Source: Planctomycetota bacterium
GTDB taxonomy: Bacteria > Planctomycetota > Phycisphaerae > UBA1845 > PWPN01
Assembly: GCA_016209665.1 (NCBI GenBank)
Contig: JACQVT010000200.1
Location: 1 to 13,823, forward strand
Direction of reading: 5' to 3'
DNA: 13,823 nucleotides
This document shows positions 1-6,818 of the stretch, piece after piece. Each line of letters starts with the position of its first letter. The first letter of the stretch is position 1. The notes under the pieces are model-generated. The model ran no database searches. It worked only from the letters and a program-made list of their open reading frames with translations, and was not told the DNA's origin. The position numbers and the translations under genes were made by a program.

Positions 1-40
1 GCTTCCAGCCGATCGGTTTTCAGGGTTTTAGGATGCACAG

Positions 41-188
41 TAAGCAGGAACGCAGAACGAGTCATGTACCAGCACGAAGCGCAAGCGAGTGCTCCTCGCG
101 AAGTTCGCCCCGACCGACGGGCACTCGCTTGCGCTTCGTGCTGGTTAAATCGCACCGGTTCAAACGATTCATTCTGCGTTCCTACTTA
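41..188. repeat. Composite inverted repeat (planctomycete REP-like element, copy 1)
   Basis: Two nested inverted repeats lie 44 bp behind the stop of the minus-strand gene ending at 232. The inner arms, 68-92 and 121-145, are a perfect 25-bp inverted pair starting ACCAGCACGAAGCGCAAGCG, with a 28-nt loop. The outer arms, 41-63 and 166-188, pair at 20 of 23 positions, and all three differences are transitions. The stretch 46-92 matches the reverse complement of 5049-5095 with the same internal spacing, so the family is interspersed in this genome. In other frames the unit reads as ARSASEC or LRFVLV, peptides I recall from over-called small planctomycete ORFs. As RNA it would form a very stable hairpin and could protect or end the upstream transcript; that role is inferred. 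Confidence 0.9.
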
Positions 189-231
189 GCCTGCCCCCAT
201 CCGATAGTCCCCGGGTTGAAGCGCCGCCCGC

Positions 232-1323
232 TCACGGCGGCGGGAGCGCATCGTCGCACGCGGCATCAGCGGGCACCGACGGGCCGCTGGCACAAGCGGC
301 GAACGAGACCAGGTCGGTCAGATCGATGTCCGTCTCGCTGTCCGAGTTCAGGCATCGACACGCTTCAGCGTCGTACGCGCCGCTCGGGTCGCCATCACCC
401 GTGTAGCACCGCTGGTAGGCCGCGAAATCGTTCCCGTCCACGTCGTGGTCGCCGTCAACGTCGAACCGCGGCTCGTTGCACGCCGGTGCCCCCGGCGGCG
501 TGACGTCCGCCCAACTGGTCCCGTTGCGCAGCTCGTCGACCACCGTGACCGTCGGGGCCACGTCGACCTGCCGCAGGAAAAAACTCTGGATCTGCAGTTG
601 GCTGATGTCGGACCCCGTGCTGGTCAGCGGGGCCACGGGCGGGTCCGCTGCCCCGAACGTCCCGGGGTCGGGCTTGATCCAGATCTTCGCCACGTCATCG
701 TTCATGGGATCGGGGTCGACCGTCTTGTTGAACTCGTAGGCAGCCACCACGAAGATCGTCTCCCCGACCGCGAAGTCCCGGGTCTCATCCCAGGCGATCG
801 TCGAAGGGAAGGCCGCGACGTTGTCCGTGCGGACGCCGAGCTGGAACCGCGCCGGATCGAGCAGGCTGGTCCGCATCTGCAGCCGGGCGCAGGCCCGGGT
901 CACCCCCTGCGTCGCCGTCGGCGCCGAGTTGTTGAAACCGGCGAAGAATATGCCCGTCTCCGCCGTCGACAGCCCCGCCATGTCCGTCACCTTGAAGACC
1001 AGCGAGTAGTAGAGCGTACCGGTGGAAAAGTTGCCCGTCCCGCCCGGGCTGATCCGGTCCACCACGCCGTTGCTGGTGTTCGCGCCCGAGAGGAGCACGC
1101 TGTTACCCGCAGGCGCGGCCAGGCCGGCAACCGCGAGGTTCTCCGTCCCGATGGTGGTGTCATTGCCGGAGGAGCCCTTGCCCCACGGCTGGCTCAGAAT
1201 GGGGTTGATCTGTCCCCCCAGGTTGGCGCCCTGGGTATAGTCGAAACCATCATAAACCAACAACTCGGCGCCGGCGTGAGACGCGACGGCCAGCGCCGTC
1301 AACACGACGATCCACCGAATCAT
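232..1323 (-). CDS. Secreted protein with dockerin-like C-terminal repeats
   Basis: This encodes a 363-residue exported protein. The start at 1323 is preceded by GGAGG with a 6-nt spacer and opens a signal peptide (MIRWIVVLTALAVASHAGA, cleavage near residue 19). The mature part begins LLVYDGFDY and contains a beta-rich, lectin-like region ending in VVDELRNGTSWADVTP. It is a paralogue of the protein encoded just upstream at 1371-2288. The last 78 residues hold two Asp-rich calcium-loop-like units, DVDGDHDVDGNDFAAYQRC (from about residue 288) and DSETDIDLTDLVSFAAC (from about 328). Paired cysteines make this the dockerin-like form common in Phycisphaerae. No catalytic motif is visible, so the molecular role is unknown. 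It is probably co-transcribed with its paralogue across a 47-bp gap. Confidence 0.85.
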   Translation of the reverse strand: MIRWIVVLTALAVASHAGAELLVYDGFDYTQGANLGGQINPILSQPWGKGSSGNDTTIGTENLAVAGLAAPAGNSVLLSGANTSNGVVDRISPGGTGNFSTGTLYYSLVFKVTDMAGLSTAETGIFFAGFNNSAPTATQGVTRACARLQMRTSLLDPARFQLGVRTDNVAAFPSTIAWDETRDFAVGETIFVVAAYEFNKTVDPDPMNDDVAKIWIKPDPGTFGAADPPVAPLTSTGSDISQLQIQSFFLRQVDVAPTVTVVDELRNGTSWADVTPPGAPACNEPRFDVDGDHDVDGNDFAAYQRCYTGDGDPSGAYDAEACRCLNSDSETDIDLTDLVSFAACASGPSVPADAACDDALPPP

Positions 1324-1370
1324 CCCATTCCTCCCCTCGTGGTTCCGCTCGGCGGGAAAACGGCCACGCT

Positions 1371-2288
1371 TCACGCACGACGCCGCCGCGGAAGCAGCAA
1401 CATCCCCAGGCTGAGCAGGCCGATGACCGAGGGCTCCGGCGTGACGTCCGCCCATTCCAGGCCTATCCGCAGCTCGTCGAAGTGCATGGTCTCGGCCGCT
1501 CCCACGGTGCTGGCGTTGTTCCGGAGGAAGAAGCTCGCGGCACCTCCCTGGTCGGCCCGCAGGGCCTCGCTTGCAGCGTTGACGGCCGCTACCGAGACGG
1601 TTTCAGCCGGCGCCACGGCAGCCCCCAGGTCGCCCGGGCTCGGGTTCACCCACAGCTTGACGAGATCGTTGTTAGTGCCATCGATCCAGGTGTAGGAGGC
1701 AACCACGAAAGCGGTGGCTCCCGGATCCAGGTCCAGAGCCCCCCCCGTGGCGAACACCCGGTCGGTGTTGACCGTCGTTGCCCCGGTGCCCACGTTCCAG
1801 TGCAAGCCGTCGGCGCTCTGCCTGATCAGCAGAAGCGCCCCACCCGTGCTGGGAACCGCCGTGTTGCTCGAGGGTCTGTTGTTGAATCCACCCAGCAATA
1901 ATCCGGACAGAAAGGAGGCGGGGGCCAGCGTGCTGATGCCGTCTACATGGATGAAGCCCGACCAGTAAAGCGTGCCAGCGGAGGGCGCGGTCGGGATATC
2001 GATTCGGTCCGCGTCGTTCGCGGTGGTGGTCGCCGGCCGACCAATCATGGCCACGCGATTGCCCACTGCTGGGGGCATGCCGAACGCCGCGCTGTCCAGG
2101 CTCCCGCTTGCGATAGTCGGCGAGACCGTGGTCCCTCCATGCTTCCAGGTCAGCCCGTACTGGACGTTCACCTGGTCATCCAGCGACGCCCCGGCCGGGT
2201 ACTCGAACCCATCGTAAAGAAGCGGACCCGCCCATGCCGGGGCGGCCAACAGCAACGTCAACGCGCCCAACGCCAATCTCGTTTTCAT
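1371..2288 (-). CDS. PEP-CTERM sorting-domain protein
   Basis: This encodes a 305-residue exported protein. The start at 2288 has AAGGAGGAG directly upstream. The signal peptide is MKTRLALGALTLLLAAPAWA, and the mature protein begins GPLLYDGFEY. The body resembles a beta-sandwich (concanavalin-like) surface protein and ends in FDELRIGLEWADVTP. The C-terminus is a standard PEP-CTERM signal: PEP at residues 284-286, a hydrophobic stretch, then a basic RRRR end. In known systems an exosortase recognises such tails and cleaves them at the membrane; no exosortase gene lies in this window. It shares N-terminal and pre-tail sequence with the product of 232-1323, but that protein ends in dockerin-like repeats instead. 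I found no convincing promoter in the 153 bp upstream; read-through from the prepilin gene is possible. Confidence 0.88.
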   Translation of the reverse strand: MKTRLALGALTLLLAAPAWAGPLLYDGFEYPAGASLDDQVNVQYGLTWKHGGTTVSPTIASGSLDSAAFGMPPAVGNRVAMIGRPATTTANDADRIDIPTAPSAGTLYWSGFIHVDGISTLAPASFLSGLLLGGFNNRPSSNTAVPSTGGALLLIRQSADGLHWNVGTGATTVNTDRVFATGGALDLDPGATAFVVASYTWIDGTNNDLVKLWVNPSPGDLGAAVAPAETVSVAAVNAASEALRADQGGAASFFLRNNASTVGAAETMHFDELRIGLEWADVTPEPSVIGLLSLGMLLLPRRRRA

Positions 2289-2441
2289 CTTCTCCTCCTT
2301 TTCTCTGAAATGGCCAACGACGGGGAGATGCCGCACCCTCCACGGCATACCTCCATCTGTCAAACACCCAATTCGCGATCCGGCCGGCCAGCAATCACGC
2401 GCCCGCTCAGCGCATCGGGTTCCGCCGCTGCCCCGACCAGC

Positions 2442-3335
2442 TCACCAACCTGCGTAGTTGCTCAGCCCCCACCTGGCGATCACCCGGAACGCCTTCACCG
2501 ATTCCGCGTGCCCGTCGCCGTAGACCGTGTTCTTCCACGAATCGACGAGCCCCTTGGTATCGGTCACGTTGGGCTGCAAGCCCTGTCCTCGGCCGTGGAA
2601 AAAGTACCATCCGGCCGCCATCTGACGCGATTGATCGGTCGACAGAGCAAAACGGTAGCAGTCCCGCTGTTCCACCTTGGTGATGTACTCGTCCTTGTTC
2701 GTACCATCGTCATCCAGGTCGAGGAATCGCGAGGCCTGATCGGGATGCGGATTCGCCACCCACCAGTACAGAATCCGGCCCTCGTTGGCGGCATCGGGAT
2801 AGTTCAACTCGAAGTTCTTGACGGTCCACGGCCGGATTTCGTTGCTCGGACAGTAGTAAATCTGGGCCTCCTTGGAGGTCATCCGCGTCAGCAGCCGCCG
2901 GGTCGCCTTGGGGATCCGTTCGATCGCGTCATACTGGCAGGACGGGAACCAGCCCTTGGTTTCATGCGCGTACATGAACGCCGCCTTGCCCTGCTGCTCC
3001 AGGAAACCGAGGCACACGGTGCTGTGGGCCTGCTTCCGGGCCGTCGTCAGCGACGGGATGAGGATCGCGACCAGCAGCGCGATGATCGCCACCACGACGA
3101 GAACCTCGATCAGCGTGAAGCCCCCCGCCCCAACTCGCGCCTCAGCGAATCCCAGACACCTTGGGGGGCGGGCATCCTGCCCGCCTTCTTCGGGCCCGAC
3201 GCGCGCACCAGCGCACCAACGATGCTTCGGAGCGCGGCCTCGCCGCGACAAGTCCCGCCCATGGGGGGCGTCTTGCCAAGCCGCCTCGGGTTCAACCTGC
3301 GCACGCGCGAACGGCAGATTCGTCTCAGTTCGCAT
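2442..3335 (-). CDS. Prepilin-type N-terminal cleavage/methylation domain protein (type II secretion pseudopilin-like)
   Basis: This encodes a 297-residue type IV prepilin/pseudopilin-like protein. The processing motif is GGFTLIEVLV, with predicted cleavage between Gly72 and Phe73, Glu at position +5, and a hydrophobic helix at about 73-96. The C-terminal region (YGDGHAESV near residues 272-279) resembles the H-X9-DG / DUF1559-type ends typical of planctomycetes. The start at 3335 fits an AGGAG with a 12-nt spacer and lies about 60 nt below a good promoter (3406-3434), which excludes starts farther upstream. The odd point is the 72-residue leader; such leaders are usually about 6-25 residues. 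Most of the excess is a repeat (3163-3277) read in frame, with no ATG, GTG or TTG after it. It may be a pseudopilin that assembles in the cell envelope. Confidence 0.87.
   Translation of the reverse strand: MRTETNLPFARAQVEPEAAWQDAPHGRDLSRRGRAPKHRWCAGARVGPEEGGQDARPPRCLGFAEARVGAGGFTLIEVLVVVAIIALLVAILIPSLTTARKQAHSTVCLGFLEQQGKAAFMYAHETKGWFPSCQYDAIERIPKATRRLLTRMTSKEAQIYYCPSNEIRPWTVKNFELNYPDAANEGRILYWWVANPHPDQASRFLDLDDDGTNKDEYITKVEQRDCYRFALSTDQSRQMAAGWYFFHGRGQGLQPNVTDTKGLVDSWKNTVYGDGHAESVKAFRVIARWGLSNYAGW
3163..3277. repeat. GC-rich interspersed-type repeat inserted in the prepilin leader
   Basis: The segment opens with GGGGGGCGGGCATCCTGCC and ends with the related GGGGGGCGTCTTGCC. It contains a perfect 8-bp hairpin (3167-3174 with 3178-3185, loop TCC). 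Translated, it gives GAGILPA and GRMPAPQ, peptides I recall from repeat-derived ORFs of planctomycetes and verrucomicrobia. It lies wholly inside the coding frame of the prepilin, between the first 20 or so residues and the FTLIE motif. Only one copy is visible here, so membership of a genome-wide family is recollection, not something shown in this window. Confidence 0.5.
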
Positions 3336-3405
3336 GTCTCTTCTCAGCTCCTGACCATGAGCCGCAGACATGTGGCCGGCAGCGCATCCGTCGCTGCCCG
3401 GAGTG

Positions 3406-3434
3406 ATCCTAGCACAGCCGGCCTCCACCTGCAA
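3406..3434 (-). promoter_or_regulatory. Predicted promoter of the prepilin gene
   Basis: On the minus strand the -35 is TTGCAG (3429-3434), the spacer is 17 bp and the -10 is TAGGAT (3406-3411), preceded by TG as in an extended -10. Transcription would start near 3398, leaving a leader of about 60 nt before the ATG at 3335. Confidence 0.6.
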
Positions 3435-3495
3435 GCAAAAAAACATCACTTCCTGATAAAAAAGAATCGCAGCGTGATTGGACTGATTTCATCCG

Positions 3496-3596
3496 GGAGG
3501 CGATAGGTAACAGTACATAACTCATTTATCTAAAATGCCTTACAGGATCAGATGGGCCATGCCTGCCAGCAGTCCGGCCACCGTACTATCGCCTCC
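3496..3596. repeat. 11-bp inverted repeat flanking a 79-bp segment
   Basis: GGAGGCGATAG (3496-3506) and its exact reverse complement CTATCGCCTCC (3586-3596) bracket a 79-bp AT-richer segment. It could be paired protein-binding half-sites, the foot of a structured RNA, or the ends of a decayed mobile element. No flanking target duplication is visible. One such pair somewhere in a window this size could arise by chance. Confidence 0.45.
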
Positions 3597-3617
3597 ACTT
3601 GAGATCTAACTAACGTA

Positions 3618-3646
3618 TTGACAATGTGATACAACGATCTTATGAA
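3618..3646 (+). promoter_or_regulatory. Predicted promoter of the GntR/LacI-type regulator
   Basis: A consensus -35 TTGACA (3618-3623), a 17-bp spacer and a -10 TATGAA (3641-3646) lie upstream of the ATG at 3687, with initiation expected near 3653. The short palindrome ATTGACAAT (3617-3625) overlaps the -35. It could be an operator for autoregulation, which is speculative. Confidence 0.65.
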
Positions 3647-3686
3647 ATCGGTTGCCCTCCGATCACGCTGCGATTAGAATGGGGTC

Positions 3687-4889
3687 ATGGGTCTCGACCG
3701 CGATCCGCCTGTGATCAGGAAAGGTGTCCACGATTCCGCCTCGGCGCGGGCCACCGCCTTTCTTCACCAGCGGATCGCCGAGGCCCTGCGTTCCCGAATG
3801 AGCAGCGGCGTTTTCGCGGGCGGCTCCAAGCTGCCGAGCCTCAAAGAGATCGCGGCCGAGTTCGACGTGAGCACCATGACCGTTCGGCGGGCCATCGCCA
3901 CGCTGGAACGCGAGGGACACATCCATCGACTGCCCCGCGTGGGTGTGTTCATGCGGCCCGACGGCCCCGGACGGCGCATGAACTCCGCCACGCTGGCGTT
4001 CGTCGCCACGGGCCTGGAAAGCCCGTTCCAGATGGCCGTCGCCAATAGCACTCAACGAACGTGCCAGCGCCACGGGGGAGCGATTCTCGTCCTCGACGGC
4101 CACCTGGATGCCGAACTCGAAATGTCCCACATCACCCGGCTGCCGAGTTCCGGCGTGGCCGGGGCGGTCATCCTGCCGCCGTTCCGCCATCCCAAGGCGG
4201 TCCAGGCCCTGCAGCACTTGAACGCGACGGGCTTTCCGATGGTGGTCCTGGATATGACGCTCCCGGGCGTCCATGCCGATTTCGTGGCCTCCGACCACGA
4301 GGCCGGAGCCTACCGCGCCACGGCTCATTTCCTCGAGCGTGGTCACTCGGGCGTGTTCTTCCTCACGTTGACTCCGTACTCCTCGTCGGTCCTCGCCCGC
4401 GTTCAGGGCTACGAGCGGGCGTTGCTCGAGTACGGCAAGTCGCCCTTGCCCGAGTGGAAGGTCTGGATCGATCTCGACGAACACGTCGCCGGCTTCGAGC
4501 GAGGCCGCAAGTGGTGGGGCAGCTACAAGGCCATTCTGCCCGTGCTGAAAGGCCGTCGGCTTCCGCTGGCGGTCCTGGCCATCGATGCCTACGCCGGATG
4601 GGGGGTCTACGAGGCCTGCCGTGAACTCAACCTTCGCATTCCCGAGGATGTCTCGGTCGTCGCATTCGACGAGACCGAGATCGCACACACCATGCGGCCG
4701 CCGATGACCGTCGTCGCCCAGCGCTGCGACGAACTCGGCCGGTCGGCGGTCGAGTTGCTGAGGCGCCGGCTCGAGACCGGCCGCGTCGAGGCCGGGCCCC
4801 GCAAGACGCTCACCCAGGTCGTCGTCGACGTCGATCTCATCGAGCGGGAATCGGTCGCCAACCTCGCGAAGGCCTCCGCAACGCGCTGA
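3687..4889 (+). CDS. GntR-type winged-helix regulator with LacI-type sugar-binding sensor (AraR-like architecture)
   Basis: This encodes a 400-residue transcription factor. Residues about 22-90 form a GntR winged helix, including LPSLKEIAAEFDVSTMTVRR (49-68) and the wing sequence GHIHRLPRVGVFM. Residues about 100-385 form a periplasmic-binding-protein-like LacI sensor, with the family hallmark IPEDVSVVAFDE and a C-terminal helix of the AVELLRRRLE type. This pairing is that of AraR-like repressors, which bind operators and release them on binding a sugar. The ligand here is unknown. The start has only a weak GGGG ribosome site, but a strong promoter sits 40-70 bp upstream. It converges on the glycosidase-like gene and diverges from the prepilin block, so either could be a target (inference). 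Confidence 0.9.
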   Translation: MGLDRDPPVIRKGVHDSASARATAFLHQRIAEALRSRMSSGVFAGGSKLPSLKEIAAEFDVSTMTVRRAIATLEREGHIHRLPRVGVFMRPDGPGRRMNSATLAFVATGLESPFQMAVANSTQRTCQRHGGAILVLDGHLDAELEMSHITRLPSSGVAGAVILPPFRHPKAVQALQHLNATGFPMVVLDMTLPGVHADFVASDHEAGAYRATAHFLERGHSGVFFLTLTPYSSSVLARVQGYERALLEYGKSPLPEWKVWIDLDEHVAGFERGRKWWGSYKAILPVLKGRRLPLAVLAIDAYAGWGVYEACRELNLRIPEDVSVVAFDETEIAHTMRPPMTVVAQRCDELGRSAVELLRRRLETGRVEAGPRKTLTQVVVDVDLIERESVANLAKASATR

Positions 4890-4929
4890 GCGGCAACACC
4901 GACTGAACCATCCGGCCCTCCCTGATTGA

Positions 4930-5095
4930 ACCAGCACGAAGCGCAAGCGAGTGCCCATCCCCCCCCGGCGCGATCGAACCAGCACGAAGCGCAAGCGAGT
5001 GCCCATCCCCCGGCGCGATCGAACCAGCACGAAGCGCAAGCGCCATGAGCACTCGCTTGCGCTTCGTGCTGGTAGGCGGCTCGTTCCGCGTTCCC
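4930..5095. repeat. REP-like repeat array (copy 2): three direct units plus one inverted unit
   Basis: Units starting ACCAGCACGAAGCGCAAGCG lie at 4930-4954, 4978-5002 and 5023-5042 (the last cut short by 5 bp). An inverted full unit lies at 5049-5073. The two spacers between direct units (4955-4977 and 5003-5022) are the same sequence differing only in the length of a C run, so the 45-48-bp unit was tandemly duplicated. The third and fourth units form a perfect 20-bp stem with an 11-nt loop. The flank 5074-5095 continues the homology with 46-67 at the left edge of the window. The array fills the gap between two convergent gene ends (4889 and 5138), where it could act as a two-way transcript end (inference). 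Confidence 0.92.
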
Positions 5096-5137
5096 AGTTG
5101 AATCTGGGCGTCGCCGCGCACGGCGCCAGGGTCTGGT

Positions 5138-6433
5138 TCACTGCGCGGCGGGCTGAGAGGCCGGCGGCAAGACGCGCAGCGCGCGGTAGACGTGCACGTC
5201 GTGCGCGGCGAACGTGTCCTCGAAGGTCCCGTCCCGCGCTTGCAGCGTGCGGTTCTCGTGCAGCACCGCCACCTCCCCGTCCTGCAAGCCCGAGAAGCGC
5301 ACCTTCACCGTGTCGCCCTCGCGAGCGGCGGCGAAGATGTACAGGTACACGCCCACCTCTTTCCACCGGGCCTCGATCTGCGGCGCCCCCGTGAACGCCA
5401 GCGGGTAGGCCGAATCGGGCGCGATCAGAACGGGGTACAGCTCGCTGAGCGGCTTGACCTCCGCCAGCAGCGGCCGCAGCACCGCCCGCCAGAACGTCCA
5501 GTTCCACCCCAGCTCCGCATCCCGACCCGTGAGGGCCACCGTCATGCCGAAGAACGACACGCTGTCGGCACCGTTGATGATGGCCTGATACAGCATGTAA
5601 CGCTCCTGGCGAAACGTCGGGAACATCAGGCGGTTTCGCGGGTTGTGGGCCGGGTTCACGCCGCTCCAGCAACCTTGCAGGACCATGAACACCATCTTCC
5701 GCCCTTCGGCCAGGGCCACCATGCGCCGCGTGTAGTCGCCGACCATGCTCAGGTCCTTGTTGGCCTCCAGCGAGTGCTTCCCCGGCGGCTCGCTGACCGG
5801 GTAGACGTCGGTGCTCAACACGTCGCAGGCCACGTTGTACGGACGAAGGGTCTCCAGTGTCCCCCGCGGTGCGTGGCAGAACCAGACCGGGTGGTTCGGG
5901 TCCGCTCGGCGGATGAGTTCATAGGCCTCCCGCAGCGGCTCGACCGGGATCTTGCCCCACTCCGGCTCGTCGGCGCTTTTCCAGAACAGCACCCCGGGAT
6001 GGCTCCGGTACCGTTCGATGAACCGGGTGAGTCGGGCCCGGGCGCCGGGGTCTCGGAAGTCCACGAGTTCGTGCAGGAACGGCCACACGTACACCCCGCG
6101 CTGCGAGGCTGCGTCCAAGTACTTCGAGAACGCCTCGATCGCGGCATCGTTCCAGTTCTCGCCCGGGGCGTCCCCCCGCACCACACGCATGCCCCCCGCC
6201 GCCATCTCCGCCCAGCCGTCGCCACCCTCCGGCGTCTTGAAGTCCAGCGGCGGCCCCGGCGCGAAACCAATGAAGAAGAACGGCTGCCCGTCGACCATCA
6301 GGCGACCGTTCGGTGTGATCTCGACCCGCGCCCCAGTCCGCGGCGGCGCGCTCAGACTCACCGCCGCGCCGGCGAGAAGTCCCGCCAAAGCCGCTCCCCC
6401 GATGGCAGCTCTCTTTACGACCGCCCAGCACAC
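5138..6433 (-). CDS. Secreted glycoside-hydrolase-like (TIM-barrel) protein
   Basis: This encodes a 431-residue exported protein. The GTG start at 6433 is chosen because GGAGG (6440-6444) sits 6 nt upstream, a promoter lies at 6517-6545, and it opens directly into a signal peptide (VVKRAAIGGAALAGLLAGAAVSLSA). After ITPNGRLMVDGQPFFFIGF, a typical opening of clan GH-A proteins, the pattern GVYVWPFLHELVDF, HPGVLFWKSADEPEW, PVWFCHAPRG, DVLSTDVYPV suits a (beta/alpha)8 barrel. The DEP at 155-157 is where the acid/base Glu (E156) of such enzymes would be; I could not place a nucleophile with confidence. A C-terminal beta region (about 345-420) may be a small accessory domain. The substrate is unknown, and loss of catalysis cannot be excluded. 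Confidence 0.78.
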   Translation of the reverse strand: MCWAVVKRAAIGGAALAGLLAGAAVSLSAPPRTGARVEITPNGRLMVDGQPFFFIGFAPGPPLDFKTPEGGDGWAEMAAGGMRVVRGDAPGENWNDAAIEAFSKYLDAASQRGVYVWPFLHELVDFRDPGARARLTRFIERYRSHPGVLFWKSADEPEWGKIPVEPLREAYELIRRADPNHPVWFCHAPRGTLETLRPYNVACDVLSTDVYPVSEPPGKHSLEANKDLSMVGDYTRRMVALAEGRKMVFMVLQGCWSGVNPAHNPRNRLMFPTFRQERYMLYQAIINGADSVSFFGMTVALTGRDAELGWNWTFWRAVLRPLLAEVKPLSELYPVLIAPDSAYPLAFTGAPQIEARWKEVGVYLYIFAAAREGDTVKVRFSGLQDGEVAVLHENRTLQARDGTFEDTFAAHDVHVYRALRVLPPASQPAAQ

Positions 6434-6516
6434 GTGACACCTCCCATGCCCACTGCCCGCTTCAGCCGAGCCGGCCTCCGCGGCGTCCCTGTACCTGCTC
6501 ACATCCGGTGGACCCA

Positions 6517-6545
6517 TATATAGCCCGCCATCCCCGCAACGCCAA
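6517..6545 (-). promoter_or_regulatory. Predicted promoter of the glycosidase-like gene
   Basis: On the minus strand the -35 is TTGGCG (6540-6545), the spacer is 17 bp and the -10 is TATATA (6517-6522). Initiation near 6509 gives a leader of about 75 nt before the GTG at 6433. It also rules out starts upstream of this promoter. Confidence 0.62.
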
Positions 6546-6789
6546 GCGTCCAGCCGGAGCAGAAGCACATGCCGTGTGGCAACAAATCCAGGTGTGCCAT
6601 CGAACCCACCCTCAGCAGGATCAGCCGAGGCCAGATGGGCGACGGTCATGATCCTGGACGCAGCCCACCGGGACGACAGGCCCAGATGGACCTCGGAAAG
6701 GGCAAAGGTACTTCCCGCGAGCGGGTAGAGCCGTGCCAATCAAAGACTGATTTCAGCCTCACTTTTTCTATCGGCTTCCCTGTTTTTGC

Positions 6790-6818
6790 TTGTCAAACGA
6801 TAGACGGCCGGGTATATT
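6790..6818 (+). promoter_or_regulatory. Predicted promoter of the PEP-CTERM gene at 7101
   Basis: The -35 TTGTCA (6790-6795), a 17-bp spacer and the -10 TATATT (6813-6818) make one of the best matches in the window. It lies about 280 bp above the start codon, so either the leader is long or a second promoter lies closer. Confidence 0.6.

Larger units (their letters stand above)
3336..3686. other. Divergent intergenic control region
   Basis: This 351-bp gap separates the minus-strand prepilin gene from the plus-strand regulator gene. It holds a promoter for each (3406-3434 minus and 3618-3646 plus), an A/T-rich patch around 3436-3470, and an 11-bp perfect inverted repeat at 3496-3506 and 3586-3596. 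No coding potential is evident. The divergent layout makes regulator control of the prepilin block plausible, but no operator can be assigned. Confidence 0.6.

Noticed and set aside
33..503. Plus-strand open frame of 156 codons
   Set aside because: It is built from the inverted repeat at 41-188 plus antisense of the secreted protein gene at 232-1323. Its Arg/Pro-rich translation is typical of a high-GC shadow frame.
1947..3506. Plus-strand open frame of 519 codons
   Set aside because: It is antisense to two well-supported exported protein genes and crosses the prepilin promoter.
4930..5073. CRISPR-like array
   Set aside because: Only three direct units are present, the spacers are the same sequence, one unit is inverted, and there is no cas gene. 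It is a tandem REP-like repeat.
3663..5672. Minus-strand open frame of 669 codons
   Set aside because: It runs antisense to the regulator, through the repeat array, and into an alternative frame of the glycosidase-like gene; it has no recognisable domain.
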